From: Sinorhizobium medicae
GTDB lineage: Bacteria; Pseudomonadota; Alphaproteobacteria; Rhizobiales; Rhizobiaceae
Assembly: GCF_007827695.1 (NCBI RefSeq)
Contig: NZ_VITA01000004.1
Location: 361,902 to 425,901 of the forward strand
Direction of reading: 5' to 3'
DNA length: 64,000 bases
Shown in pieces: positions 17,919 to 26,920 of the stretch. Each line of letters begins with the position of its first letter. The first letter of the stretch is position 1. Made by a program: the position numbers and the translations under genes. Under the pieces are notes generated by a model. That model was not told the DNA's origin and did not search any database. It saw only the letters and a list, made by a program, of their open reading frames with translations.

Positions 17919-20900
17919 TCACTTTGTCGCGAGCGCTTCAAGACTCCTGTCCAGCATCGCCTCGGAAAGAACCCGGATCGCCGGACCTTCCGTGAAGATC
18001 AGCACGCATCGGAAACGCTTGCCGGGATAAAGTGGTTTCAAGAGTTCGCGATAGATCGCAAGCTGGTTCCTGTAGACCGGCGCTATGTCTTCGGCCGAGG
18101 CGGGAATCTCGCGATTGGTCTTGTAGTCGGCGATCGTCACAGTGTCGCCGGAGACGGCCAGGCGGTCGATCCGGCCCGATACGGCAAATTCGCGGGGCCC
18201 GAGTTTCAGCGTCCCCATCACGGAAACCTCTGCCCGGCTGTGTTCACCGAAGAGCGGCTGCAGCTCCGCATGGCCGAGCACGTCCATAACGGTGGCGGCG
18301 AGTGCAAGCCGTTCCGCCTCGGGCCATCGCGGCACGGAACGGGCGAGGTAGCGCTCAGCCGCGGCCGTACGTTCCACGGCATCGATGGAGGGAAGCACCT
18401 GCAACAGCCGGTGCAGGATCGCACCGCGCAGCATTGAGAACTTCGGCGCGTTCTTGCCGGTGAAGAGCGCCGAGCCGACGATTGACGAGCCGTCCGGCTC
18501 GTCAATCGCGATGGCCGTACCGGATGGGGCAAGCGGTCGCGGAAGCCGCCGCGGGGGGGGCGGCGCCGTGAACAGCGCCCTCGGCAGACCGGCTTTGGCC
18601 TGTTCAGGCTCTCCAGAGGCGCCGTCGGCTGCCGGAAGGTCGCGCGGCACATGCGTCTCGCGCCAGGCAAGGCCCTGCCATTCCTCACCTGCGGCGCGGA
18701 AAAGCCTCGGCGTCGCGCGGCCCATGAGGTCCTGCGCCAGCGTTCCCTGTACCATCGAATGCCAGGTATCGACATTCTGCCGCTGGCCGCGATAGCCGCA
18801 GACGATCAGGCGGTCGGCTGCGCGCGTCATGCCGACATAGAGGAGGCGCCTATATTCCTCCTCCGCAAGCATCTTCAGTCGCTCGTTATCGTCGGCGATG
18901 AGCGAGTTCGGCGCCGAGCCCGGCGCACGCCAGACCGGAACGGTGAGCAGGGTTTGATCGGCTTGCGGTTTCTCCAGGAAGCGCAAGTCCGAAACCTGCT
19001 GGCGGACGAAGGCTTCTCCGCCGCCATCGACGAGGAAGACGACCGGTGCCTCCAGGCCCTTTGCGGCATGCACCGTCATGACGCGCACCTCGTCGCGTTC
19101 CTTGTCCTGCTCGCGCTTGACCGTCGGCGCTTCGATCTCCAGCGTCGAGATAAAAGCCTGCAGGCCAGGCAGGCCGCTCCTTTCGTGATCAAGGGCGAAG
19201 GTCAGGAACTCGTCCAGGATATCGCTGACCTCGCTGCCGAGCCGCGCCAGGAAGGCACGCCGGCCGCCATGGGCGCCGAGAATGCGGGCATAGAAATCGT
19301 GCGGCGATAGCTCCCGCGAAAGGGTGGAAAAGGCGGCAAGCTTCCGCACCGTTGCATTGTAACGGCTCGTCTCCTCCACGCCCGCCTGCTGCAGCCGGTG
19401 CCAGAGACTTTCGCCTTCGTTCCTGCGCGCGGCGAGTTCGAAGACATCGTCTTCGCAAAGATTGACGAGCGGGCTTTTGAAGAGTGCCGCCAATGACAGA
19501 TCATCCTCGGGCAGAAGCACGAACCGGCCGAGCGCGATCAGGTCCTGCACGGCGATATGGCTCGTCAGAACCAGCCGGTCCGCACCGGCGACCGGAATAT
19601 TGCCCCGCCGCTTGAGCGCGCGCATCAGCGCATTGACGAAGGCATCGCGCTTGCGGACCAGCACGATGACGTCACCCGGCCGCATGGCTCGGCGCACGCC
19701 TTTCTCGATCACGGTCTCCTTGCCGATCCAATCTTCGAGGACGGCTGCAATGCGCCGGGCAAGGATGTTCACCGGCGCGCGCTCGGGGGTGGCGTCAAAT
19801 GGAGCGGTCCAGTCCTCGTCCGAAGCCGCCGGCTCGGGCGCGATCACCTCCCAGAGGTCGACGGCGCCGGGTTGCCCGATCCGGTTCGAGGCATGAACGA
19901 TCGCCTCATCCCTGGCGCTCAGGCCTCTCGCATTTCCGATGTTTGCAAACACGGTGTCGACGGCGGAGAGCACGTCAACCGTCGAGCGGAAGGAAAGCTG
20001 CAGGCGGATCGGGCTGAAGCGCTTGTTGCCCGCGCGCACCCGTCGCTCGGTCAGCGTACGCTCGCGCGAGAAGCGTTCCGGCCGCGCGCCCTGGAAAGAA
20101 TAGATAGACTGCTTCTCGTCGCCGACTGCAAAAATCGTGCGGTCGTCCGCACGCGCCGTATCGCCGGCGAAGAAATCCGCCGCCAGCGACTGGATGATCG
20201 TCCATTGCGCCGGGCTCGTATCCTGTGCTTCGTCGACGAGGATGTGGTCTATTCCCTGATCCAGCTTGTAGTGTACCCAGGCTCCGACGTCGCTTCTCGC
20301 AAGCAATGCCGCCGTGCGGTTGATCAGGTCTTCGAAATCGAGCTGGCTGCGCGCCTTCTTGAGCGACTCGTAGTCGCGGTTGAGCCTTTCGGCGAGGACG
20401 AGGGCGGCGCGGGTCGCCTCATACATTCTGACGATGCTCAGACGGTCCACGCAGGCAAGCAGATGGCTGCGTGCCTCTTCGATAAGGCTCTCGAGATGCG
20501 GTGCTTCACGACGCATGGCTGCGTTCAGAAAGGCCGAATCCGCCTTCGGCTTGCCACCGCCATTGAGGAAGGTTTCAAGCAGGCGGTCGTAGCGTGCCGC
20601 CGGATCCCCGATGGCACGGACGGTCCGAAAGCCTTCTGCGATGGCCGTAGGTTTGGTGCCGCCAAGGCGTGACGCAAGACCGATATAGTCGACTAGGGCG
20701 GCGCCATTGAGGCCTGCGAGCGGCCAGGCTGCGGCCATGATGGCCTCGGGCGTATCGCCGGGGTTGAGGTCGAGGGCCGCGCGCAGATGCGTGTCCAGGC
20801 CGCCGCGACCCGAGACGCGGTCCAGAAAGGCCTGGATCTGCGCCCGATTGGCGACGATCGCCGCGAGCAGCTTTTCGAGCCCGGTGTCGTCCGCGAGTTC

Positions 20901-21503
20901 GAGGACCGTTGCGAAGGCCGCCGCCAACTCCCTGTCGTTTGCCGCCGCCGTGGCGGTTAGGAGAGCCCTGCGCGCATCGGCAAGCAGGACCGCGGCGGCT
21001 CGATCGTCGAGAACGGAAAAATGCCCGGCGACATTGGCCTCCAGCGGGAACTGGTGCAGGAGGGCCTCGCAAAAGGCATGAATGGTCTGGATCTTCAGGC
21101 CGCCCGGCGTTTCCAGGGCCCGCGCAAACAACCGGCGCGCCTCCTGGATCTTGCCGGTGGCCGGTCGCTTGCCTTCGATCGCCTCGATCCGTTTTTCGAG
21201 CGCAGCATCGTCGAGGGTCGCCCATTCGGCGAGCTTCTCGAACACACGGTTGGACATCTCGGAGGCGGCTGCCTTCGTATAGGTCAGGCATAGGATGGCA
21301 GATGGCCGGCAACCCGCGAGCAGCAGCCGGATGACGCGTTGCGTGAGCACATGGGTCTTGCCGGAGCCCGCATTGGCTGAAACCCAAGCGGAGCGCGCGG
21401 GATCGGAGGCGAGCGCCTGCCGTTCCGTCGTCCAGTCGAGCCATCCTTCCGGGGTTCTCTCCTCCGGTCCGGTCGCATCACTCCTCATCATCGTCCTCGC
21501 CAT
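17919..21503 (-). CDS. addA: double-strand break repair helicase-nuclease subunit AddA
   Basis: A 1194-residue UvrD-type helicase with a C-terminal RecB-like nuclease. Walker A is ANAGSGKTHVLTQRVIRLL near the N-terminus, Walker B is DHILVDEAQDTSPAQW, and helicase motif VI-like residues appear in LLYVGMTRAADRLIV. The nuclease motif IADYKTNR is near the C-terminus. With AddB it resects DNA ends for RecA loading. Its start ATG 21503 lies inside the end of addB (26 bp overlap); ATGs at 21491 and 21488 are alternatives. Length is normal for alphaproteobacterial AddA. Confidence 0.95.
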   Translation of the reverse strand: MARTMMRSDATGPEERTPEGWLDWTTERQALASDPARSAWVSANAGSGKTHVLTQRVIRLLLAGCRPSAILCLTYTKAAASEMSNRVFEKLAEWATLDDAALEKRIEAIEGKRPATGKIQEARRLFARALETPGGLKIQTIHAFCEALLHQFPLEANVAGHFSVLDDRAAAVLLADARRALLTATAAANDRELAAAFATVLELADDTGLEKLLAAIVANRAQIQAFLDRVSGRGGLDTHLRAALDLNPGDTPEAIMAAAWPLAGLNGAALVDYIGLASRLGGTKPTAIAEGFRTVRAIGDPAARYDRLLETFLNGGGKPKADSAFLNAAMRREAPHLESLIEEARSHLLACVDRLSIVRMYEATRAALVLAERLNRDYESLKKARSQLDFEDLINRTAALLARSDVGAWVHYKLDQGIDHILVDEAQDTSPAQWTIIQSLAADFFAGDTARADDRTIFAVGDEKQSIYSFQGARPERFSRERTLTERRVRAGNKRFSPIRLQLSFRSTVDVLSAVDTVFANIGNARGLSARDEAIVHASNRIGQPGAVDLWEVIAPEPAASDEDWTAPFDATPERAPVNILARRIAAVLEDWIGKETVIEKGVRRAMRPGDVIVLVRKRDAFVNALMRALKRRGNIPVAGADRLVLTSHIAVQDLIALGRFVLLPEDDLSLAALFKSPLVNLCEDDVFELAARRNEGESLWHRLQQAGVEETSRYNATVRKLAAFSTLSRELSPHDFYARILGAHGGRRAFLARLGSEVSDILDEFLTFALDHERSGLPGLQAFISTLEIEAPTVKREQDKERDEVRVMTVHAAKGLEAPVVFLVDGGGEAFVRQQVSDLRFLEKPQADQTLLTVPVWRAPGSAPNSLIADDNERLKMLAEEEYRRLLYVGMTRAADRLIVCGYRGQRQNVDTWHSMVQGTLAQDLMGRATPRLFRAAGEEWQGLAWRETHVPRDLPAADGASGEPEQAKAGLPRALFTAPPPPRRLPRPLAPSGTAIAIDEPDGSSIVGSALFTGKNAPKFSMLRGAILHRLLQVLPSIDAVERTAAAERYLARSVPRWPEAERLALAATVMDVLGHAELQPLFGEHSRAEVSVMGTLKLGPREFAVSGRIDRLAVSGDTVTIADYKTNREIPASAEDIAPVYRNQLAIYRELLKPLYPGKRFRCVLIFTEGPAIRVLSEAMLDRSLEALATK

Positions 21504-24500
21504 CCGCGGTTGCCCATTCGGCGACGCGTGCCAGATGATCGTATTCCCCGCCGTAATCGCGCTGCTTTTGGACGATCAGCCGCGAGGCGAAGCCGTGTCT
21601 GCCGCTGACGAGGGCAGCGAGCAGCTTCCTGAGTTCGGCGAGTGCCTCGTCCGCCAATTGTTCGGTGGATTTCGTCTCCTTCGAGCGGGCGCCTTCATTG
21701 TTGACGGTGTCGACGGCGAAGCGGGCGCCCGGCTTCAATCGAACGTAGCGCAGCGAATGCGGCCTGGCCGCGCCCACCGTATGGAATGCCCCGGCCCTGA
21801 GCGCCGCCGCCTCGAGGGCAAGTTGCGGGTCTAAAAGAGCCCGCGCCTCCTTCGGCGAGGGGCTCGATCCGGTTTTGTAGTCGATGATGTCGATCGTTCC
21901 ATCCGTAAGCCGATCCAGCCGGTCGGCGATGCCGGTCAGCCGGATGTCGGCGGTGCCGAGATCCATAGCTGCCGGGACCTCGGTGAAGGATCGTGAAACG
22001 CCGCGCCGGCGCTCCCGTTCCCAGCCGAGAAACGCCCTTCCGACCGCCTGGAAGCGCGGCCGCCAGATTGTGTCGATATGCGCAGGTAGTTTCTCCTCGT
22101 CGAAGGCCTCGTCGGTGAGCCGGATCATCGCCTCCTCGCCCTCCCGCGATGCAGGGTCGAAGCCGCCCTTCACAAAGCGTTCGACGATCCGGTGATAGAG
22201 CTGGCCGCGTTCGGCCGCACCGGGATCGCGGTTGAAGGGATCGATCGGCTCCAGCCGCAGGATCCGCCGCGCGTAGACGGCGTAGGGGTCGCGGCGAAGG
22301 CGCGTTATTTCGCTGAAAGAATATTTGCGCGGCTGCAGTTCCGCCGGGGGCTTCGGCTCCGGACGCTCCGACAGTGGCTGACGCTCGCCGTAGTCGAGAA
22401 TGCGCATCCAGTGAAGATAGTTCGCGCCATTGGCCCTTAACTGCTTCGTCAGCCTCTCGCCGCCGAGCGCCTGCAGGCGTTGCAGCCATCTGGACGCCAC
22501 CGTCGGCGCCGAGCCTTGACGCATGGAACGCGAGAAGATCAGCTTGCGCGTCCCGCACGCCATCTGGAAATCATGCGCGAGCTGACCGATACGCCGCTCC
22601 GGCGGCTCCAGTCCGATGCCCGCCTTCATCGTCCTTGAAAGAAACGGATCGTTCGATGTCTGTCGGGGCCAGGTCCCCTCGTTCATCCCGCCAAGCACGA
22701 CGAGGTCCACGCTTTGCAGGCGCGATTCGAGTGCGCCGAAAATGAACACGCGGGGGTGGCGCATGGATCGCGGCTTGACCGCTTCGCTTGCGGCAAGCGC
22801 CTCGAGAATATCGCACCATTGCGCCCCATCGGACTCCATCTGGCCGTCGGTTTCCATGATGCCTCTGAGCAGCGTCGACAATGTTTCGCCGGCTTCCGAT
22901 GCCCAAAGATCGCCGAGGCTGCCCCGCTCGTCGACGGCGACGGCTTCCAATGCTCGCCCCGTGCGCTCGGCCCAATCGGAAAGCGAAAGAACGGTCGAGC
23001 GATGACGGCCGATCTCCGCGTCGGCAGAGAGGGTACTGGCCAGAGGTTCGACGGCCGTCGCTATCCGGCGGGCGAGCGCCCGTGCCAGCGCAATGTCGTC
23101 CAGGCCGATACCGTTTCTCCAGGGCGGCGGGTGGCGCTCGGCCTGATGCTTGGCAAGCGCCTTGTCGAGGACCGGTTCCAAGGCCGATATGTCGACCACG
23201 TCCGTGCCGCCGCGCAGGGCGACAAGCTCCAATACGTCCGCAGCGCGGCGCGCATCTTTCGCGGAGCCGCCGAAGCGAGCCAGCGGATGCTTGAGAAGTG
23301 CCACCAGAGCAACGGGATCATCCGGCCTGAGCGTCGCTTCCAGCATCAGCCGGGCAAGCGTACCCGCAGCCGTCGCGGAGAGCGGAATTCCGGCGGAATC
23401 GTCCGCCTCTATACCGAAGCGGGCGAGCTCGGCACCGACGCGACGCGCAAGGTCGCGATCGGGCGTGATGAGCGCCGCCTGGCTCTCCTCGTCGCCCTCG
23501 AGGGCGAGGCGGAGCGCAATCGCGATGGCGGTTGCCTCTTCGCGTTCGTTCGCCGCCTCGATCAGCGCCACGCCCGCAAAGGCGGAGAAGAGCCGCCCCG
23601 GCTCGAAACTCAGGCGTGCCTGCATCCAGACGTTCGTCGCGTCGGCCGGCAACAGCGCCCGCGACAGGACTGCGCTCCGGCAATCGAGGTCGTCGGGAGC
23701 GGAGGCGAGGGCAGGCACATCGTCGCGTTCGATACCCATGCGCCTTAGCAGGCGGTGGAATCCATACTGCGGATGGGTACGGCTTGCCGGGTTCCTTGAG
23801 AAGGCTCCAGCGCCGTCCGCCTCGCCGGCAATCAGCTGCCACTCCGCATTGCTCATCGTCCCGTCGAGCCCTGGAAGCACGATCGTACCGTGCGGCAAAG
23901 CCTTCACCGCAGCGATCAGGGCGGCCGTTGCCGGGATCGAGCCGGTCGAGCCGGCGATGATGATAGGTCCGGTCACTTTTCCGGCAGCGATGCGCTGGGT
24001 TTCGGCCTTCAGCACGGCATTGCGGTGGCGCGCGGGCGAGGAGTGCTTGAGCTCCGCCAGCCGCTCCGGCCAATAGGTCCGGGCTATCTTGAGGAAGGCG
24101 AGCGTCAGTTGCCACCAGAGCGCATGTTCGCCGCCATCGAGCCCGTCAAGCGCATCCCAATCGAGTTCCTCTGTCTCGATCGCGTCGATGAGTTCGGCTA
24201 GGTTTCGCGCGAGCCAGATAGCGTCGGCGGGGCTCGCCGGTGCGATCAGCGGACTTTCGGCATGAATGTCGAGGACCACCTGCGGCAGACGGTTGCGCCA
24301 GGCGAGAATGAGGCGGCCGAGCTCTATGAGCCTGGCCGTTCCGGAAAGCGGCGGCGCAAGGTCGAGAATCGCCGGCAATTGCGTGTCGAAGAAGCCGCTG
24401 TCGTCATCGGTCTCACCGAGCGCGCGGATCACCGGGAGGATCGCCGAACGGCCGCCGAGCAGGTCGACGAATTCCGAGCGCAGCACCCGGGCGGAGCGCC

Positions 24501-24657
24501 GGGTCGGCGCGAAAATCGTGACGCCGGCGAGCGCCAGCGGCTCGGTTGGATCGTAGCGGAAGCCGGCCGTCAGTTTGCCGTCGCATAGCTTTTCCGCCAG
24601 CGTCCTCAGAAAGGGCAGGCCAGCGGGAATCGTGAAGACGTTCGGATGTCCGGACAC
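21478..24657 (-). CDS. addB: double-strand break repair subunit AddB
   Basis: About 1059 residues, the alphaproteobacterial AddB type. The inactive helicase-like N-terminal half starts NVFTIPAGLPFLRTLAEKL, and a RecB-family nuclease with DIIDYKTGSSPSPKEA lies near the C-terminus. With AddA it forms the end-processing complex that replaces RecBCD. The frame is open to 24705, but GTG 24657 immediately follows the TGA of the upstream nucleotidyltransferase gene and gives the family's usual N-terminus, so I take it as the start. Translation is probably coupled in both directions. Confidence 0.93.
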   Translation of the reverse strand: MSGHPNVFTIPAGLPFLRTLAEKLCDGKLTAGFRYDPTEPLALAGVTIFAPTRRSARVLRSEFVDLLGGRSAILPVIRALGETDDDSGFFDTQLPAILDLAPPLSGTARLIELGRLILAWRNRLPQVVLDIHAESPLIAPASPADAIWLARNLAELIDAIETEELDWDALDGLDGGEHALWWQLTLAFLKIARTYWPERLAELKHSSPARHRNAVLKAETQRIAAGKVTGPIIIAGSTGSIPATAALIAAVKALPHGTIVLPGLDGTMSNAEWQLIAGEADGAGAFSRNPASRTHPQYGFHRLLRRMGIERDDVPALASAPDDLDCRSAVLSRALLPADATNVWMQARLSFEPGRLFSAFAGVALIEAANEREEATAIAIALRLALEGDEESQAALITPDRDLARRVGAELARFGIEADDSAGIPLSATAAGTLARLMLEATLRPDDPVALVALLKHPLARFGGSAKDARRAADVLELVALRGGTDVVDISALEPVLDKALAKHQAERHPPPWRNGIGLDDIALARALARRIATAVEPLASTLSADAEIGRHRSTVLSLSDWAERTGRALEAVAVDERGSLGDLWASEAGETLSTLLRGIMETDGQMESDGAQWCDILEALAASEAVKPRSMRHPRVFIFGALESRLQSVDLVVLGGMNEGTWPRQTSNDPFLSRTMKAGIGLEPPERRIGQLAHDFQMACGTRKLIFSRSMRQGSAPTVASRWLQRLQALGGERLTKQLRANGANYLHWMRILDYGERQPLSERPEPKPPAELQPRKYSFSEITRLRRDPYAVYARRILRLEPIDPFNRDPGAAERGQLYHRIVERFVKGGFDPASREGEEAMIRLTDEAFDEEKLPAHIDTIWRPRFQAVGRAFLGWERERRRGVSRSFTEVPAAMDLGTADIRLTGIADRLDRLTDGTIDIIDYKTGSSPSPKEARALLDPQLALEAAALRAGAFHTVGAARPHSLRYVRLKPGARFAVDTVNNEGARSKETKSTEQLADEALAELRKLLAALVSGRHGFASRLIVQKQRDYGGEYDHLARVAEWATADGEDDDEE

Positions 24658-24658
24658 T

Positions 24659-25390
24659 TCATCCCTCCGGACGGAAGCGGCAGATCGCAGCCTCGGCCTC
24701 TGCAATGGCTCCAGGCGTGCCGACGGTCATCCAGTGGCCTTCCAGCAACAGACCGAAAAGACGACCCCTGGCGATCGCCCGGTCGAAATAGATATTGAGG
24801 TTGAACGCCTCGTCCGGAGCATCGGCAAGCAGCGCGGAGTCCATGGCGATCGCGCCGGCATAGACGACGGGATTGTTCATTCCTTCTTCATATCGCGTCA
24901 GCCGACCGTCGTCCGACAGCGAGAAGTCTTTTTTTCCATTGTGCCCGGTCGTATCCTGGAGTCTTACGCACAGCAGCGCCATGTCCATGCGCTCGGGGTC
25001 GAAACAAGCCGCGAGCCTCTGCAGATTGCTCGGTTGCCCCGGCTCCTCGGCCACCCAGAAGAGGTCGGCGTTCATAACGAGAACCGGCCCGCCCTCCAGC
25101 AGCTTCAGACCTTTCGCAAGCCCGCCGCCGGAATTCATCAGAGCCTCGCGCTCGTCCGAAATCAGGATGTGCGGCACCTCGCGCCGGCTGAGATGATCCT
25201 CCATCTGGTCGGCGAAATGATGGACGTTCACGACGGCCTGGGTCACGCCCGCCGCTGCAAGCAGATCCAGCACATAGTCGATCATCGGCTTGCCTTCTAT
25301 CCTGACGAGAGGTTTTGGCAGCGTGTCGGTGACCGGCCGCAGGCGAGTGCCCAGTCCGGCCGCAAGCACCATGGCGTTGGTGATGGGCAT
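24659..25390 (-). CDS. murU: MurU-like nucleotidyltransferase (sugar-1-phosphate uridylyltransferase)
   Basis: A 243-residue NTP-transferase with the classic start MVLAAGLGTRLRPVTDTLPK, the lysine of KPLVRIEGKPM and metal-binding Asp in VLVMNADLFW. It is closest in style to MurU, which makes UDP-MurNAc from MurNAc-1-phosphate in peptidoglycan recycling. The preceding gene is an AmgK-type sugar kinase fused to TsaE, and AmgK and MurU are consecutive enzymes of that route, so the pairing supports the call. The gene lies 6 bp after that fusion gene. Other hexose-1-phosphate nucleotidyltransferase roles are possible. Confidence 0.75.
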   Translation of the reverse strand: MPITNAMVLAAGLGTRLRPVTDTLPKPLVRIEGKPMIDYVLDLLAAAGVTQAVVNVHHFADQMEDHLSRREVPHILISDEREALMNSGGGLAKGLKLLEGGPVLVMNADLFWVAEEPGQPSNLQRLAACFDPERMDMALLCVRLQDTTGHNGKKDFSLSDDGRLTRYEEGMNNPVVYAGAIAMDSALLADAPDEAFNLNIYFDRAIARGRLFGLLLEGHWMTVGTPGAIAEAEAAICRFRPEG

Positions 25391-25396
25391 CGTATC

Positions 25397-26911
25397 CTAA
25401 CGGTTCGCTGATTCGGGAGCGAGGATTCCAGTCTTAATGCACCATTCGCGCAAGGGTGTCAGCACCTGATGGGAGAGCGCGTGCTCGAGATAGGCGAAGG
25501 TCCGCGGCATGTGCTTCATATAGCCGGGCTTTCCGTCGCGCTCCTTGAGCCGAACCCACAGGCCGGCAAGCTTGCAATTGCGCTGGGCGGCCATCAGATG
25601 CCAGTCGCGCAGAAAGGCCGCTTCGTCGAAAGAATCCGAAGCGCGGCGGTCTGCCGCGTAGGCGGTCAGCATCCGCCTGGCGAGATCGGGCTCGACGGTC
25701 ACGCGCGCATCCTGCACCAGCGAAGCCACATCATAGGCCGTCGGCCCGATCATCGCGTCCTGGAAATCGATGATGCCAATGCGATCGAAGCCAGATTTTT
25801 CCGGGCGCCAGATGATATTCGGCGAATGGAAATCGCGCAGAAGAAGGTTCCTCTCCGCCGAAGCGAGAACGTCGATCAGGCCCTCCCAGACGGCAAAATA
25901 CTCCTGCCGCTCCTCCTCGGAAGCGGGCCGTCCACGTCTCCACGGGAGATACCAATCGATGAGAAGGCTTATTTCGATCCTGATCGCCGTCCGGTCGAAA
26001 TCGGGGATGCGATGAACGGTGCCGTCGCCGATCTCTACATCGCGCTCGGCCGGCTCTGCATGGAGTCGTGCGAGAAGGCGCACGCTTTCCAGATAGCGCT
26101 CCGCGACGGGACGGCCATACGCGTCGAGAATGCCTTCGGAGCCCAGATCCTCGATGAGCAGCAGACCCCGCTCAAGGTCGCGCGCGTAGATTGCCGGTGC
26201 CGCGAAGCCGCGCTTCCGCAGAAACGCCGAGATTGCGACGAAGGGAACGACGTCCTCGGCGATATGGGCGAGCTGCTGGTAATACTTGCCGTTCTGAAGG
26301 ATCGGCCCCGGCTTGTGTCTCGGCGCGTCCATCAGGATCTTCGCCGGCTCACCGTCCCTGCCATCGATGCGTTCATACGCGCGGATCGAAGCATCGCCGC
26401 TAAGGTGACGGCGCCGCACGCCGGGGTAGCCTTCACCGGTGAGGAACGTTCGAATGGCAAGGGAACGAACGATCCGATCGAAGGCAGCTTCCGGAGCGGT
26501 GACGTTTACGCGCCGCCCGTCGCCTTCATGCGAGAGGGTCAGGGTGATCCGGACAGCCGGGAGCGCCTCCTCGGCCCTGTCAGGCCATTCGACCAGACAG
26601 ATGCCTTCAGTGAGCGCCTCGTCGAAACCGAGTTCGTCCAGCTCGGAGGCGTCCGCAAGGCGGTAGAGATCGAAATGCGCGACCGGTATCCTGAGATCGT
26701 AGCTTTGGACCAGGGTGAAGGTGGGGCTCGGCACTTCCAGCGCTTCGTCGTCGGCCATTGCCCGGATGAAGGCTCTTGCGAACGTCGACTTTCCCGCGCC
26801 GAGGTCGCCGGAGAGCGCGACGCAATCGCCGGCTTTCAGCGCCAATGCGAGGTCCTCGCCGAATTCGTTGGTGGCGGCCTCGTCCGTCAGCAGGCATTCT
26901 AGCGACTTCAT
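25397..26911 (-). CDS. TsaE-AmgK fusion: tRNA t6A ATPase joined to a cell-wall sugar kinase
   Basis: A 504-residue two-domain protein. Residues 1 to about 150 are TsaE, the ATPase needed for tRNA threonylcarbamoyladenosine: Walker A SGDLGAGKSTFARAF, PSPTFTLVQSYD, VAHFDLYRL and LVEWPDRAEEALP. Residues from about 165 to the end are an aminoglycoside-phosphotransferase-type kinase of the AmgK kind, with catalytic RDFHSPNIIW and metal-binding IIDFQDAMIGP. AmgK phosphorylates MurNAc/GlcNAc at the anomeric carbon for recycling, and the MurU-like gene follows. Both active sites look intact. It begins 10 bp after divL, suggesting a divL-tsaE/amgK-murU-addB-addA operon. Confidence 0.88.
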   Translation of the reverse strand: MKSLECLLTDEAATNEFGEDLALALKAGDCVALSGDLGAGKSTFARAFIRAMADDEALEVPSPTFTLVQSYDLRIPVAHFDLYRLADASELDELGFDEALTEGICLVEWPDRAEEALPAVRITLTLSHEGDGRRVNVTAPEAAFDRIVRSLAIRTFLTGEGYPGVRRRHLSGDASIRAYERIDGRDGEPAKILMDAPRHKPGPILQNGKYYQQLAHIAEDVVPFVAISAFLRKRGFAAPAIYARDLERGLLLIEDLGSEGILDAYGRPVAERYLESVRLLARLHAEPAERDVEIGDGTVHRIPDFDRTAIRIEISLLIDWYLPWRRGRPASEEERQEYFAVWEGLIDVLASAERNLLLRDFHSPNIIWRPEKSGFDRIGIIDFQDAMIGPTAYDVASLVQDARVTVEPDLARRMLTAYAADRRASDSFDEAAFLRDWHLMAAQRNCKLAGLWVRLKERDGKPGYMKHMPRTFAYLEHALSHQVLTPLREWCIKTGILAPESANR

Positions 26912-26920
26912 TTATCACAT